From Amycolatopsis xylanica (lineage in GTDB: Bacteria > Actinomycetota > Actinomycetes > Mycobacteriales > Pseudonocardiaceae): 64,000 nt of DNA. Shown here one piece after another: positions 8,632-16,650 of this stretch. Position 1 is the first letter of the stretch. Every line of letters begins with the position of its first letter. The stretch covers positions 1,364,001 through 1,428,000 of the forward strand of contig NZ_FNON01000001.1 of the NCBI RefSeq assembly GCF_900107045.1, read 5' to 3'. The notes beneath the pieces are model-generated. The model ran no database searches. It saw only the letters and a list, made by a program, of their open reading frames with translations, and was not told the origin of the DNA. A program made the translations under genes and the position numbers.

Positions 8632-10572
8632 CTACAAGGTCAGGCGGTACACGCCTGCCTGCTCGGTGCCCGCGAACAGGTACCGGCCGTCACCGCTGAT
8701 CGCCAGCGAGAGCACCGCGCGGTCGGGCACCGGAGCGGCCAGTGGCGCCCAGGTGCGGCCGAGGTCGGTGCTGCGCAGCACCCCTTCCCCGGTCGTGCTG
8801 GCCGCGTACCAGACGCGCGGGTCGAGCGGGTGCGCCACGATCCGGCCGATCTCGCGCGGGTTCCCGCCGTCGCGGACGCGCCGGAACGAGCGGCCGTTGT
8901 TCTCGCTGAGCAGCAGACCAGCGCCGCCGACCAGGACGCGGCCGCCCCAGGCGCTCACCGTGATCGCGCTGACCGGCTCGTCGGACACGTGCGTCCAGGT
9001 CTTGCCGCCGTCGTCGGACCGGGACAGGCCGGTGCCGTCGCCGCCCCAGATCCGGTTGCGGTTCCACGGATCCCCTGCCATCGCCAGGAAACCGCCACCG
9101 GGGATCGTCTCCCAGGTCTTGCCCGCGTCGACGGTGCGGTAGAGCACGTAGCCACTCGGCGCGAACGCGGTGACCAGGATCCGGTTCGGGTCGGCCGGGT
9201 TGGCCAGGATCGCGCGGGGTGAGCCTTCCTTCGGCTTGCCGACCAGCTGCCAGGTGCGGCCGCCGTCACCACTGCGCAGCACGTCGAGCGCGAAGCCGTT
9301 GCGCGTGACCTGCCAGACCACGTCCGGGCGGCTCGGCGAGACCGAGAACTTCGAGTCCTCGTGCAGGCGATCACCGGGATGTGACTGCCAGACCCGGTCC
9401 GACGGGGTGAGCTTTCCTTGCGGCAGCGGGGAATTGTAGATCTCCTGCACTCCGGCGGCGACCAGGCTCTGCTTCCAGAACGGACCTGCCGTGACGAGGT
9501 CGCGGATCGACTCACCCGGCACACCGAGCTGCTGGTAACCACTCTTGCCCGTGTCGGCGTAGACGCCCCGGTAGACCGCGGAGATCAGCGTGGTGGCCGG
9601 TTTTCCGGGCAGTTCCACGATGTCGGTGACGCCTTCGCCCGCGGCGGGCACCGGCTTGCGGGTCCACGTCCGGCCGCCGTCGGCGCTGACGTCGAGGTCC
9701 TGGTAGGTGCCGACGTACAGGCGCCCGCCCGCGAAACGCGGCTCGCGCAGCGGCTGGCCGCCGGGGTCGCGGCGCAGCGTGGTCCAGGTGCGGCCGAAGT
9801 CGGTGCTGCCGCGCAGTTCCGCGCCGACGGTCACCACGAGCTGGCGGCCGTCCGAGGCGACCTGGTTGATCTCGTCGTTGGTCCGGTAGACCAGCTCGGC
9901 CTTCGGCTCGGCGCTGGTGACTCCGCGGATCACCCAGAGCGAGTACTCCGGGTAGACGGTGGTGAAGTAGGCGTCGTCGCCGACGAGCACCAGCTTCTGG
10001 CTGCCGACCGGCGCCGCGATCCCTTCGCGCGGCCAGGTTCGCGGGACGTCGTTCCAGGTCTCGCCGCCATCGGGGCTGACGCTCATGCTGTCCAGATTGG
10101 ACACCACGACCGTGCGCCCGGTCGGGTCGGTGGCCAGCTGGAACGCGCCGTCGGGGTACCACTCGCGCAGCGTCCGCCAGTGCACGCCGCGATCGTCGGT
10201 CGCGAGCAGCATGCCCGCCCACTCGCCGTTGAACCCGGCGGGCTTGTTGCCGACGGCCAGCATCCGGTTCCCGTTCACGGGATCGGCGAAGAAACCCTGG
10301 ATCAGGGTGTCCTGCGGCAGATCCCGGCGCACCTTCCACGAGGCGCCGCGGTCGTCGGAGAGCCAGAGCGCGGGCGGACCGGGTTGCATCATGGCGACCT
10401 GGGACCCGGCCACGGCCAGCAGGCCGCCGATGCTGTTGGGCCCGACCGCCTCCCAGGCGCCGCGGCCGGTGGCTTCGGGGTCGGCGTGGGCGGCGGTCGT
10501 GGTCCCGGTGGTTCCGAGCACGGCGAGCAGCCCCAGAACGAGCAGGCGTCGGGTGGACGATCTCAGCTTCAT
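8632..10572 (-). CDS. Secreted Asp-box (BNR) beta-propeller protein
   Basis: A 646-residue secreted protein. The signal peptide is clear (RRLLVLGLLAVLGTTGTTTA followed by AHA, cleavage near residue 31). About ten Asp-box motifs of the S-x-D-x-G-x-T-W type occur along the chain, for example SDDRGASW, TDDRGVHW, SPDGGETW, STDFGRTW, SADGGRTW, SGDGGRTW, SDDGGKTW and STDLGRTW, which build propellers like those of sialidases, xyloglucanases and VPS10 proteins. Sialidase catalytic residues (Arg triad, FRIP) are not evident, so a glycan-binding or non-sialidase role is likely. The gene stands alone: it is convergent with the gene at 8264, and a 182-bp gap separates it from the 730-residue protein upstream. 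Confidence 0.85.
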   Translation of the reverse strand: MKLRSSTRRLLVLGLLAVLGTTGTTTAAHADPEATGRGAWEAVGPNSIGGLLAVAGSQVAMMQPGPPALWLSDDRGASWKVRRDLPQDTLIQGFFADPVNGNRMLAVGNKPAGFNGEWAGMLLATDDRGVHWRTLREWYPDGAFQLATDPTGRTVVVSNLDSMSVSPDGGETWNDVPRTWPREGIAAPVGSQKLVLVGDDAYFTTVYPEYSLWVIRGVTSAEPKAELVYRTNDEINQVASDGRQLVVTVGAELRGSTDFGRTWTTLRRDPGGQPLREPRFAGGRLYVGTYQDLDVSADGGRTWTRKPVPAAGEGVTDIVELPGKPATTLISAVYRGVYADTGKSGYQQLGVPGESIRDLVTAGPFWKQSLVAAGVQEIYNSPLPQGKLTPSDRVWQSHPGDRLHEDSKFSVSPSRPDVVWQVTRNGFALDVLRSGDGGRTWQLVGKPKEGSPRAILANPADPNRILVTAFAPSGYVLYRTVDAGKTWETIPGGGFLAMAGDPWNRNRIWGGDGTGLSRSDDGGKTWTHVSDEPVSAITVSAWGGRVLVGGAGLLLSENNGRSFRRVRDGGNPREIGRIVAHPLDPRVWYAASTTGEGVLRSTDLGRTWAPLAAPVPDRAVLSLAISGDGRYLFAGTEQAGVYRLTL

Positions 10573-10699
10573 GCGGATGATCTTGGCGGTGGTGGCGCAG
10601 TCCGGATAGGACCATTCATCCGATCTTTACTACTCTGTTTGCCAGGAAAGAGCTTTACCCGAGTTTCCCTTGCCGGGCACCGTTTTCGCGCTCTCGCGG

Positions 10700-10735
10700 G
10701 GTTCCCGGGTGCCACGTGATGTGGACCCGGGAACC
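10700..10735 (-). terminator. Stem-loop downstream of the 730-residue protein gene
   Basis: Arms GGTTCCCGGGT and ACCCGGGAACC, with an inner CCAC/GTGG stem, 20 bp past the stop at 10755. It lacks a U-tract, as is common in actinobacteria. Confidence 0.7.
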
Positions 10736-10754
10736 TTGTGTTCCGTGTCGTCGA

Positions 10755-12947
10755 TCAGGCGTGATCGCCGAGCAGCCAGTGCCCGCCCGTCGACCAGCCG
10801 ACGAAACGCGTGGCGCACGGGCCGCCGTCGACCACCCGGGCGAGTCCTTCGACCGCCGGAGCCAGCCGCGGGACGGCCGTTGCCCGCGTCGCCAGCGCGG
10901 CGACGCACTCGCGTTGCGCGGCGACGTCGGCGAAGCTGAGGTAGAAGATCGCCTGCCGCCACGCGTACGCGGCGTTCTTCACCGCGTGCAGCGCCGCGTG
11001 CCGATGCGGGGCGGGCATGGCCAGCCGCCGTACCAGCCAGTCGAACGAGCGCTCGGCCAAACTCGGCGCCAGCTCACGGATCCGGGGTGTCAGGTCCAGC
11101 GCGTCGACGAGCGGCGCGAGGTTGTGCGTGGTCAGGATCTGACTTTGCTCCAGCACCATTCCGTTCGCCGCGACCCCGGAGCCGCGCCTGCCCGCCTCAT
11201 CCGCTCGAGTCCGGCACAGCTCGGCGAAGTCGGCGGCCACCGGCTTGCCCCACCGCCGCACGAGCCTCGGCGCCTGCCAGGTTTCGGGCAGGTCGTAGTA
11301 GCGCGCGTACAGCGTGCCGGCCAGCACCCGGCTGGTGATCTCGGCCGCCGCGCGCCACTTCACGGTGAACGTGCCCATGAAGATGTCGGCCGCGACCTCC
11401 TCCACCAGCGGCACCTTGAGTCCGCTTTGGACGGCCAGCGCGCCCAGCTCGCGGACCAGCGGGTTCGGCAGGATCGTCTGCGGGAACGCGTCGAGTGCCA
11501 GCAGCGTCGCCCGGCGCAGCACCACCCCGGCCTGCCGCGACGCGTCGGCCCGTCCCGCACGAAGCGGGGCGAGCGCGGCGATCCACGGCAGCTCGTCCAG
11601 CCGGACCTGGTGTTCCAGGTTCAGCAGGAGCAGGCCACGGCGACGCCGGAACGCGCCGTAGGCCTGAGTGAACAACGCCGCCAGCTCCGGATCGGCGATG
11701 TTCGCCGCGAGCGCCCGCGAGGACAGCTGCGGCAACACCGTCGCCAGCACCTCGCCGGAGCCGATCACGCCACGCTCGACCAGCGTCTCCACCGGCGCTT
11801 CCAGCGCGCGGCTGAGCTTCGCCAGCAGCCGCGGCGGGATCGGCACACCCTCGGCCGCGTCCTCGGCCAGCGGGTCGAGCTCGGTGAGCCCGCCGTCGGC
11901 CGGGTAGCGGTCGAGCCGTCCGGCGAGCACGCGTGCCAGCTCGGCGTGCGTCGGCTTGGCCGCGACCACCGCCTGCGCACCGCGCAACGCCGCCCGCGCC
12001 TCGGAACCCGGGGCGCCGTGCTTGGTGATCGTGTTCGCCAGCGCACGCCGGACCCAGCCGACGTCACGCGCCGAGAGCACGTCGCTGTTCTCCAGCGCGC
12101 GGCGCAGCCGTTCGAAGTTGCTCTTGGCGTTGCGCGGCGACGCACCAGCGCTCGCGTGGTCCAGCAGCCACCGCGCGCGGCGCTCCGCCCAGCCTTCGGG
12201 CGTGGTCCGGCACGGCCAGCCGCCGACGACGTGGTCGCCGTCGAGCCTCGGCAGCTCGCCTTCGACCGTCTCGCACCACAGCTCGACCAGCCTGTCGTAC
12301 AACGGGTTCCAGACGCGCAGCGTGGTCAGCATCGTCTCGATCTGGCCCGAGCTCACCTTGGCACGCAGTCCGTCTTGCACGGCGCCGACCGTCGAGAGCC
12401 GGACCAGGTCGCCCGCGGGCTTCGGGCGCGGCTGGAAGCGCGGCGTGAACCGCAGGCGGCCCAGCAGCGGCCACAGCTCGGTCACCAGGTCGAGTGCCTG
12501 CTCGTGGTGGCCGCGGTCGATCAGCCAGGCGACGACCGGCAGCGCGGCCTCCTCCGGCACGTCGATCCGGTACGACTCGCTGCGCAGCGCGGCGAGCAGC
12601 TCGGCGCGGCCCTGGTCGCTGAGGAAGTAGCGGTTGACGCTCTCGCGGTCGGCGCCCCAGCGCAGTTCATCCGGCGTCGGCGGCTCCTCGGCGAGGTAGC
12701 GGCCGGTGGCGAAACCGCCGTGCGCGACCTCGAGCGTCACCCAGGCGGGTGTGTCGGCGACCGGGGTCCGCGAGCCGACTTCGAGCGTTCCGCCGTTCAT
12801 GCCGTCGATCACCGCGCGCCAGCGGTCCGCCTTCGCCCGCGCACGGTTCCTCGCGTCGCGGTCCCCCGCCGAAACGGCCTGCTTCAGCGCGCGCTCCAGC
12901 TGCGCGACGGCGTATCCCGACGATGCTCGAAGCTGCTCCTCCATCAC
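10755..12947 (-). CDS. Large helical protein of unknown family, linked to two tRNA genes
   Basis: A 730-residue protein I do not recognise. It is rich in Ala, Leu and Arg, looks almost wholly alpha-helical (possibly a HEAT-like solenoid), and has no signal peptide, membrane span or Walker motif. I see no von Willebrand MIDAS motif (DxSxS) as in Ro60/TROVE proteins. Notable segments are TPAWVTLEVAHGGFATGRYL near residue 70, WPLLGRLRFTPRFQPRPKP near 170, KWRAAAEITSRVLAGTLYARYYDLP near 540, and WLVRRLAMPAPHRHAAL near 650. The start may be GTG 12947 or the adjacent ATG 12944; AGGA at 12959-12962 fits either. Only 30 nt separate the start from the 3' end of a tRNA gene read in the same direction, so gene and tRNAs probably form one transcription unit. 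An RNA-linked role is inference. Confidence 0.85.
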   Translation of the reverse strand: MMEEQLRASSGYAVAQLERALKQAVSAGDRDARNRARAKADRWRAVIDGMNGGTLEVGSRTPVADTPAWVTLEVAHGGFATGRYLAEEPPTPDELRWGADRESVNRYFLSDQGRAELLAALRSESYRIDVPEEAALPVVAWLIDRGHHEQALDLVTELWPLLGRLRFTPRFQPRPKPAGDLVRLSTVGAVQDGLRAKVSSGQIETMLTTLRVWNPLYDRLVELWCETVEGELPRLDGDHVVGGWPCRTTPEGWAERRARWLLDHASAGASPRNAKSNFERLRRALENSDVLSARDVGWVRRALANTITKHGAPGSEARAALRGAQAVVAAKPTHAELARVLAGRLDRYPADGGLTELDPLAEDAAEGVPIPPRLLAKLSRALEAPVETLVERGVIGSGEVLATVLPQLSSRALAANIADPELAALFTQAYGAFRRRRGLLLLNLEHQVRLDELPWIAALAPLRAGRADASRQAGVVLRRATLLALDAFPQTILPNPLVRELGALAVQSGLKVPLVEEVAADIFMGTFTVKWRAAAEITSRVLAGTLYARYYDLPETWQAPRLVRRWGKPVAADFAELCRTRADEAGRRGSGVAANGMVLEQSQILTTHNLAPLVDALDLTPRIRELAPSLAERSFDWLVRRLAMPAPHRHAALHAVKNAAYAWRQAIFYLSFADVAAQRECVAALATRATAVPRLAPAVEGLARVVDGGPCATRFVGWSTGGHWLLGDHA

Positions 12948-12976
12948 GGATTTCTCTTTCCTCGGTTACGAAACAG

Positions 12977-13049
12977 ACCTGGGGGCGAGGGTCGAACTCG
13001 CGCCCTCCCGGATAGGAGCCGGGTGCTCTCTCCACTGAGCTACCCCAGG
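12977..13049 (-). tRNA. tRNA-Arg(CCU)-like gene with U73 discriminator
   Basis: Read on the minus strand it folds as a complete cloverleaf: acceptor CCTGGGG/CCCCAGG, U8, D-arm GCTC/GAGC with GG in the loop, anticodon stem CCCGG/CCGGG around loop CTCCTAT (anticodon CCU, which reads AGG), variable AGGGC, T-arm GCGAG-TTCGACC-CTCGC. Invariant U33, A58 and G53-C61 are present. The base at position 73 is U, unusual for Arg, and no CCA is encoded. It is the second tRNA of a pair, 1 nt behind the CCA of the first and 30 nt before the 730-residue gene. The acceptor stem does not match the ordinary actinobacterial tRNA-Arg(CCU) as I remember it. Confidence 0.85.
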
Positions 13050-13050
13050 A

Positions 13051-13125
13051 TGGACATGGAGGCGGGACTCGAACCCGCGCCCTCCCGGTCCCGAGCCAGG
13101 TGCTCTGCCGCTGAGCCACTCCATG
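13051..13125 (-). tRNA. tRNA-Pro(CGG)-like gene with U73 and encoded CCA
   Basis: Cloverleaf on the minus strand: acceptor CATGGAG/CTCCATG, U8, D-arm GCTC/GAGC, anticodon stem CCTGG/CCGGG around loop CTCGGGA (anticodon CGG, G37), variable AGGGC, T-arm GCGGG-TTCGAGT-CCCGC. Position 73 is U, followed by an encoded CCA. An A at -1 could pair with U73 to give an 8-bp acceptor. It shares CCGGGAGGGCGCG and GAGCACC with the neighbouring tRNA, so the pair probably arose by tandem duplication. Ordinary bacterial tRNA-Pro starts CGGGG and has A73; this one does not. Confidence 0.82.
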
Positions 13126-13183
13126 TCGTCGAAAGTGGACACTAGCGTCGAATTTCCAGTCGTGCAGCCGATTTTCCGCGTGC

Positions 13184-13189
13184 TAGCTT
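13184..13189 (+). promoter_or_regulatory. -10 element of an apparently leaderless promoter (GNAT gene)
   Basis: TAGCTT, 6 nt before the ATG at 13196, with no ribosome site between. It fits a leaderless start. It lies in the 70-bp gap divergent from the tRNA pair. Confidence 0.5.
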
Positions 13190-13195
13190 GCCGCC

Positions 13196-13774
13196 ATGCC
13201 CGCACTGGAGTTCCCCGACCCGGCACTGACCGACGGTCTCGTCACGCTGCGCCCGTGGCGCGAATCCGATCTGGAACGGCGGTTCGAGGCCTTTTCCGAC
13301 CCGCTGTGCCTGCGTTTCTCGTGGCCGCTGACGGGAACGCCGAGTCTCGCGCACGTGCGCGAGCGGTTCGCCGCGCAGGAGGAAGCGCGGCTCAGCGGCG
13401 ACGAGCTGCCGCTCGCCATCGTCGACGCCGAGGATCACCTGTGGGGCGGCTGCTCGCTCTATGACTTCGCACCCGGCGAGGCACGCGCGTCGGTGGGCTA
13501 CTGGGTCGCCGCCGGCGCACGCGGCCGAGGTGTCGCCACCCGCACGACGCGCCTGCTCGCGGGCTGGGCGTTCGAGCATCTCGCCCTCGCCCGGCTCGAA
13601 TTGGTCTGCGAACCCGCCAACGTCGCCTCCCAGCGCGTGGCCGAACGGTGCGGGTTCGTCCGCGAGGGCGTCCTGCGCTCGCACATCCCGTTCCAAGGCG
13701 GCCGCCGTGACTCGGTGATCTTCAGCCTGCTGCCTGGCGAGCTCTTGACCTCCACCGCACTGGAGGTTCGATAG
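13196..13774 (+). CDS. GNAT-family N-acetyltransferase (RimJ/RimL type)
   Basis: A 192-residue GNAT acetyltransferase. The acetyl-CoA loop is seen in GYWVAAGARGRGVATRTTRL (about 101-120), followed by WAFEHLALARLELVCEPANVASQRVAERCGF, the motif B region typical of RimJ/RimL-like enzymes that acetylate protein N-termini or small amines. It transfers acetyl from acetyl-CoA to an unknown amine. The start is the ATG at 13196, with a leaderless-type -10 element. It is transcribed away from the tRNA pair, and the PPOX gene follows 8 bp later. Confidence 0.92.
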   Translation: MPALEFPDPALTDGLVTLRPWRESDLERRFEAFSDPLCLRFSWPLTGTPSLAHVRERFAAQEEARLSGDELPLAIVDAEDHLWGGCSLYDFAPGEARASVGYWVAAGARGRGVATRTTRLLAGWAFEHLALARLELVCEPANVASQRVAERCGFVREGVLRSHIPFQGGRRDSVIFSLLPGELLTSTALEVR

Positions 13775-13781
13775 TGGCGCG

Positions 13782-14207
13782 GTGACCGATTTCGATCTTG
13801 ACGAGTTCCTCGCCCGCCCGCTGATCGCCAGGGTGGCCACGAACGGGCCGACCGTGCGGCCGACCTGGTACCTCTGGGAAGACGGGGCCTTCTGGATCCT
13901 CACCGGCCCCTGGGCCCGCCTGACCGCGAAGGTCCGCGCCGACCCCGCGGTCGCGCTGGTCGTCGACGAGGGTGACGTCACCACCGGCCTGATCCGCCAG
14001 GTCATCGCCCGCGGCAAGGCCGAGGAGTTGCCGTTCGACGTGGCTCGTGGCCGCAGGCTTCTCGTCCGCTACCTGGGCGCCGACGAGTCACGCTGGGACG
14101 GACGTTTCCGCTCCTACCTGCTCGACGACCCGGTCGAGAAGGGCACCATCTGGCTGCACGTGCGTCCGGAATCCATCGCGGCGAAGGACATCAGCTACAC
14201 CGTGTGA
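13782..14207 (+). CDS. PPOX-class (FMN/F420) pyridoxamine 5'-phosphate oxidase-like protein
   Basis: A 141-residue single-domain split-barrel protein. PLIARVATNGPTVRPTWYLW, then FWILTGPWARLTAKVRADPAVALVVDEGD, are typical of actinobacterial PPOX proteins that bind FMN or F420 and reduce or bind small molecules. Start GTG at 13782. A -35-like TTGACC (13745) and -10-like GATAGT (13770) sit 19 bp apart inside the end of the GNAT gene, so it may have its own promoter. Substrate unknown. Confidence 0.85.
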   Translation: MTDFDLDEFLARPLIARVATNGPTVRPTWYLWEDGAFWILTGPWARLTAKVRADPAVALVVDEGDVTTGLIRQVIARGKAEELPFDVARGRRLLVRYLGADESRWDGRFRSYLLDDPVEKGTIWLHVRPESIAAKDISYTV

Positions 14208-14241
14208 CGCGCCACCGGAGGCGTAGTGGTACGACTATTCC

Positions 14242-14823
14242 ATGGTGAGCAAGATAGACGCGGTACGTGACGTCGAGGCGCTGCGCGAACTGATCCACGG
14301 TGGTGCCGAGGCGGAGTACCTGCTCTTCTACGGCCACCGGCCCCCGTACGGCGGCATCGTCAACGGAACCTGCCTGAGCCAGTGGTGGCACGCCCCGTTC
14401 GTCGCGGGTGACGGCCACCGCTACCCCACGGCCGAGCACTACATGATGGCGGGCAAGGCCGAGCTGTTCGGCGACTTCGAGACCGCGGCCAAGATCCGCG
14501 AGGAACCGGAGCCCAAGGCCGCGAAGATCCTGGGCCGCTCGGTCGCGGACTTCGACCCGGCCCACTGGGCCAGGCACCGCTTCGACATCGTCGTCGACGG
14601 CAACCTCGGCAAGTTCCGCTACCACGCCGACCTGCGCGAGTTCCTGCTCGGCACCGGCGACCAGGTGCTGGTCGAGGCGTCGAAGAAGGACATCATCTGG
14701 GGCAGCGGCCTCGCCCGCGAGGACAAGAACGCGAAGAACCCCGACTACTGGCGCGGCTCCAACCTCCTCGGCTTCGCCCTCATGGAGGTCCGCGACCAGC
14801 TCCGCGTCGAGCAAGAGTCGTGA
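14242..14823 (+). CDS. NADAR-family protein (YbiA-like, ADP-ribose N-glycosidase fold)
   Basis: A 193-residue NADAR protein. Family signatures are FYGHRPP, LSQWWHAPF, YPTAEHYMMAGKAELFGD, ILGRSVADFDPAHWARHRFDIV and a C-terminal segment WGSGLAREDKNAKNP preceding YWRGSNLLGFALMEVR. NADAR proteins are N-glycosidases: YbiA-type members act on riboflavin intermediates, and others remove ADP-ribose from guanine in DNA, countering DarT-like toxins. No partner ADP-ribosyltransferase is next to it, so the substrate is open. The protein ends ES-stop, with the Ser and stop codons (TCG TGA) supplied by a family A palindrome. Confidence 0.92.
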   Translation: MVSKIDAVRDVEALRELIHGGAEAEYLLFYGHRPPYGGIVNGTCLSQWWHAPFVAGDGHRYPTAEHYMMAGKAELFGDFETAAKIREEPEPKAAKILGRSVADFDPAHWARHRFDIVVDGNLGKFRYHADLREFLLGTGDQVLVEASKKDIIWGSGLAREDKNAKNPDYWRGSNLLGFALMEVRDQLRVEQES

Positions 14824-15144
14824 GTGTTCCGGCCGGTTCTAACCGGCCTAAACACTCACGACCCCTGACCTCCCGTGGCCAGGCCGCGGGCGAGGGGTTC
14901 CCCTGCTGCACGTGACAAGGGCCGCCCTTGCAACGCTCTGGGTGACAAAGGCCGCCCTTGTCACCCAGACCGCGGCGTGTGGGAAACGGAGCGTTGAACG
15001 CCTCGTTTCCCACACACGACCACACATAAGTCACTTTCGTTCCGCAGAGCGTGACACACGCCCCGCTCGTGCCGACCAGCCGAGACCACAGCAGGCGTAG
15101 ATCGTCAAAGACCGGCCGGCTCCAACCGGCCGCAACGCTCACGA
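14817..15144. repeat. Intergenic cluster of four palindromes (A, E, unnamed, degenerate A)
   Basis: The 408-bp gap 14824-15231 has no gene. It holds in order: a family A hairpin (14817-14862), a family E copy (14912-14964), a near-perfect 39-bp hairpin (14977-15015; arms GTGTGGGAAACG/CGTTTCCCACAC with inner GCGTT/AACGC), and a degenerate family A copy (about 15104-15144, core GGCCGG/CCGGCC). The MFS promoter must lie in 15145-15220, where I see no clear hexamers. Confidence 0.75.
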
Positions 15145-15231
15145 CGCAATCGCAACCTTGGTCTGGACATCCCCGGGGGTGGCCGTGAGAAGGTGCACGT
15201 TCGAGTGACGGCGTAGTCACAGGAGGTGCGC

Positions 15232-16587
15232 ATGGTTCTCGGTCAGGACGAAGCGGAGAGGGCGCTGGCCGCCGCGCGGGCGGAGTCCGAGCAGAAAACG
15301 CAAGCCCGGCGGGCCGCCGCGGCGAGCGCCATCGGCACGACCATCGAGTGGTACGACTTCTTCCTGTACAACACGGCGGCGGCGCTGGTCTTCCCGCACG
15401 TGTTCTTTCCGAGCTCCAGCACCTATGCCGGGGTCATGCAGTCGTTCGCGACCTATGCGGTCGGGTTCGCGGCGCGGCCGATCGGTGCGGCGATCTTCGG
15501 CCATTGGGGTGATCGGATCGGGCGCAAGACGACACTGATCGTCACCTTGCTCCTGATGGGCATCTCCTCCGGCGTCGTCGGCATGTTGCCGGGGACCGCG
15601 CAGATCGGGGTCGCCGCGCCGCTGATCCTGGTGTTGCTGCGGCTGTTGCAGGGCATCGCGATCGGGGGCGAGTGGAGTGGCTCGGTGCTGCTCGCGATGG
15701 AATGGGGCGATCAACGCAAACGCGGGATGCTCGGCGCGTTCGCGCAAGTCGGGGTGCCCGTGGGGTTGGTGCTCGGCACCGGTGGCATGACCTTGCTGTC
15801 CGCGCTCGTCTCGGATGACGCGTTCACCTCGTGGGGCTGGCGTATCCCGTTCCTGGCGAGTTTGGTGCTGGTCGGTGTCGGGCTGATGATCCGGCTGCGC
15901 ATTCTCGAAACGCCGATGTTCGCGACGGTCGTCGCCGAGAAACGGGCCGCGCGCAATCCGGTCGGTGACGTGATCAAGAAGCACTGGCGGGAGATCCTGC
16001 TGTCGGCGGGGCTGCGGTTCAGCGAGCAGATGCCGTTCTACCTGTTCACCAGCTATGTGCTCGTGTACGTCGTGGCGGCACACCATTTCACCAAGACGTT
16101 CGTGCTCAACGCGGTGCTCGTCGGCGCGGCGCTGGAATTGGTCATGATCCCGTATTTCGCCAGGCTTTCCGACCGGATCGGGCGTAAACGGGTTTATCTC
16201 ACGGGTGCGATCGGGATAGCGGTGATCGCGTTCCCCTACTTCTGGCTGCTCACCAATGGCAACAAGCTGGTGATCTTCCTGGCGATCGTGCTCGCGATGG
16301 TGCCGCATTCGATGCAGTACGGGCCGCAGGCGTCACTGATCGGCGAAAGCTTCCCGACGCATTTGCGGTACGGCGGCGCGGGTCTGGGCTATCAGCTCGC
16401 CTCGGTCTTCGCGGGTGGTCCCGCGCCGTTGCTGGCGGCTTGGCTGTTCCACACGACCGAGACGCCGTACTCGATCTCGGTCTACATGGTCGTGGCCGCG
16501 GCCGTGACCGTCCTTTGTGTACTGCTGATCCCCGACCGGTCGCGGGCCGACATCACCGACGACTCCGTTTACCTGCGGGCTAAATGA
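15232..16587 (+). CDS. MFS transporter, metabolite:H+ symporter (MHS) family
   Basis: A 451-residue integral membrane carrier with about 12 membrane segments. MHS signatures include IGTTIEWYDFFLYNTAAAL near residue 30, the loop 2-3 motif GHWGDRIGRKTTL, GIAIGGEWSGSVLLAMEW, and RLSDRIGRKRVYLTG between halves. Relatives such as ProP, ShiA and KgtP import organic acids, betaines or shikimate with protons; the substrate is not predictable. AGGAGG at 15221-15226 sits 5 nt before the ATG at 15232, which decides this start over the GTG at 15226. It stands alone, preceded by a palindrome cluster and followed by a family A hairpin. Confidence 0.93.
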   Translation: MVLGQDEAERALAAARAESEQKTQARRAAAASAIGTTIEWYDFFLYNTAAALVFPHVFFPSSSTYAGVMQSFATYAVGFAARPIGAAIFGHWGDRIGRKTTLIVTLLLMGISSGVVGMLPGTAQIGVAAPLILVLLRLLQGIAIGGEWSGSVLLAMEWGDQRKRGMLGAFAQVGVPVGLVLGTGGMTLLSALVSDDAFTSWGWRIPFLASLVLVGVGLMIRLRILETPMFATVVAEKRAARNPVGDVIKKHWREILLSAGLRFSEQMPFYLFTSYVLVYVVAAHHFTKTFVLNAVLVGAALELVMIPYFARLSDRIGRKRVYLTGAIGIAVIAFPYFWLLTNGNKLVIFLAIVLAMVPHSMQYGPQASLIGESFPTHLRYGGAGLGYQLASVFAGGPAPLLAAWLFHTTETPYSISVYMVVAAAVTVLCVLLIPDRSRADITDDSVYLRAK

Positions 16588-16590
16588 AAA

Positions 16591-16642
16591 GGGGTCGTGA
16601 GTGTTCCGGCCGGTTAGAACCGGCGGGAACACTCACGACCCC
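16591..16642. terminator. Family A palindrome between convergent genes
   Basis: GGGGTCGTGAGTGTTCCGGC and its complement around TAGA, with one mismatch region. It lies between the convergent MFS and SPFH genes, a likely bidirectional terminator. Confidence 0.75.
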
Positions 16643-16650
16643 GGAAACGC

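Noticed and set aside
10755..12947. Ro60/TROVE identity for the 730-residue protein
   Set aside because: No MIDAS DxSxS motif or other TROVE signature seen; only the tRNA neighbourhood is reminiscent.
12977..13125. tRNA-linked genomic island boundary
   Set aside because: No integrase, no direct repeat of a tRNA 3' end, and flanking genes look like normal chromosome.
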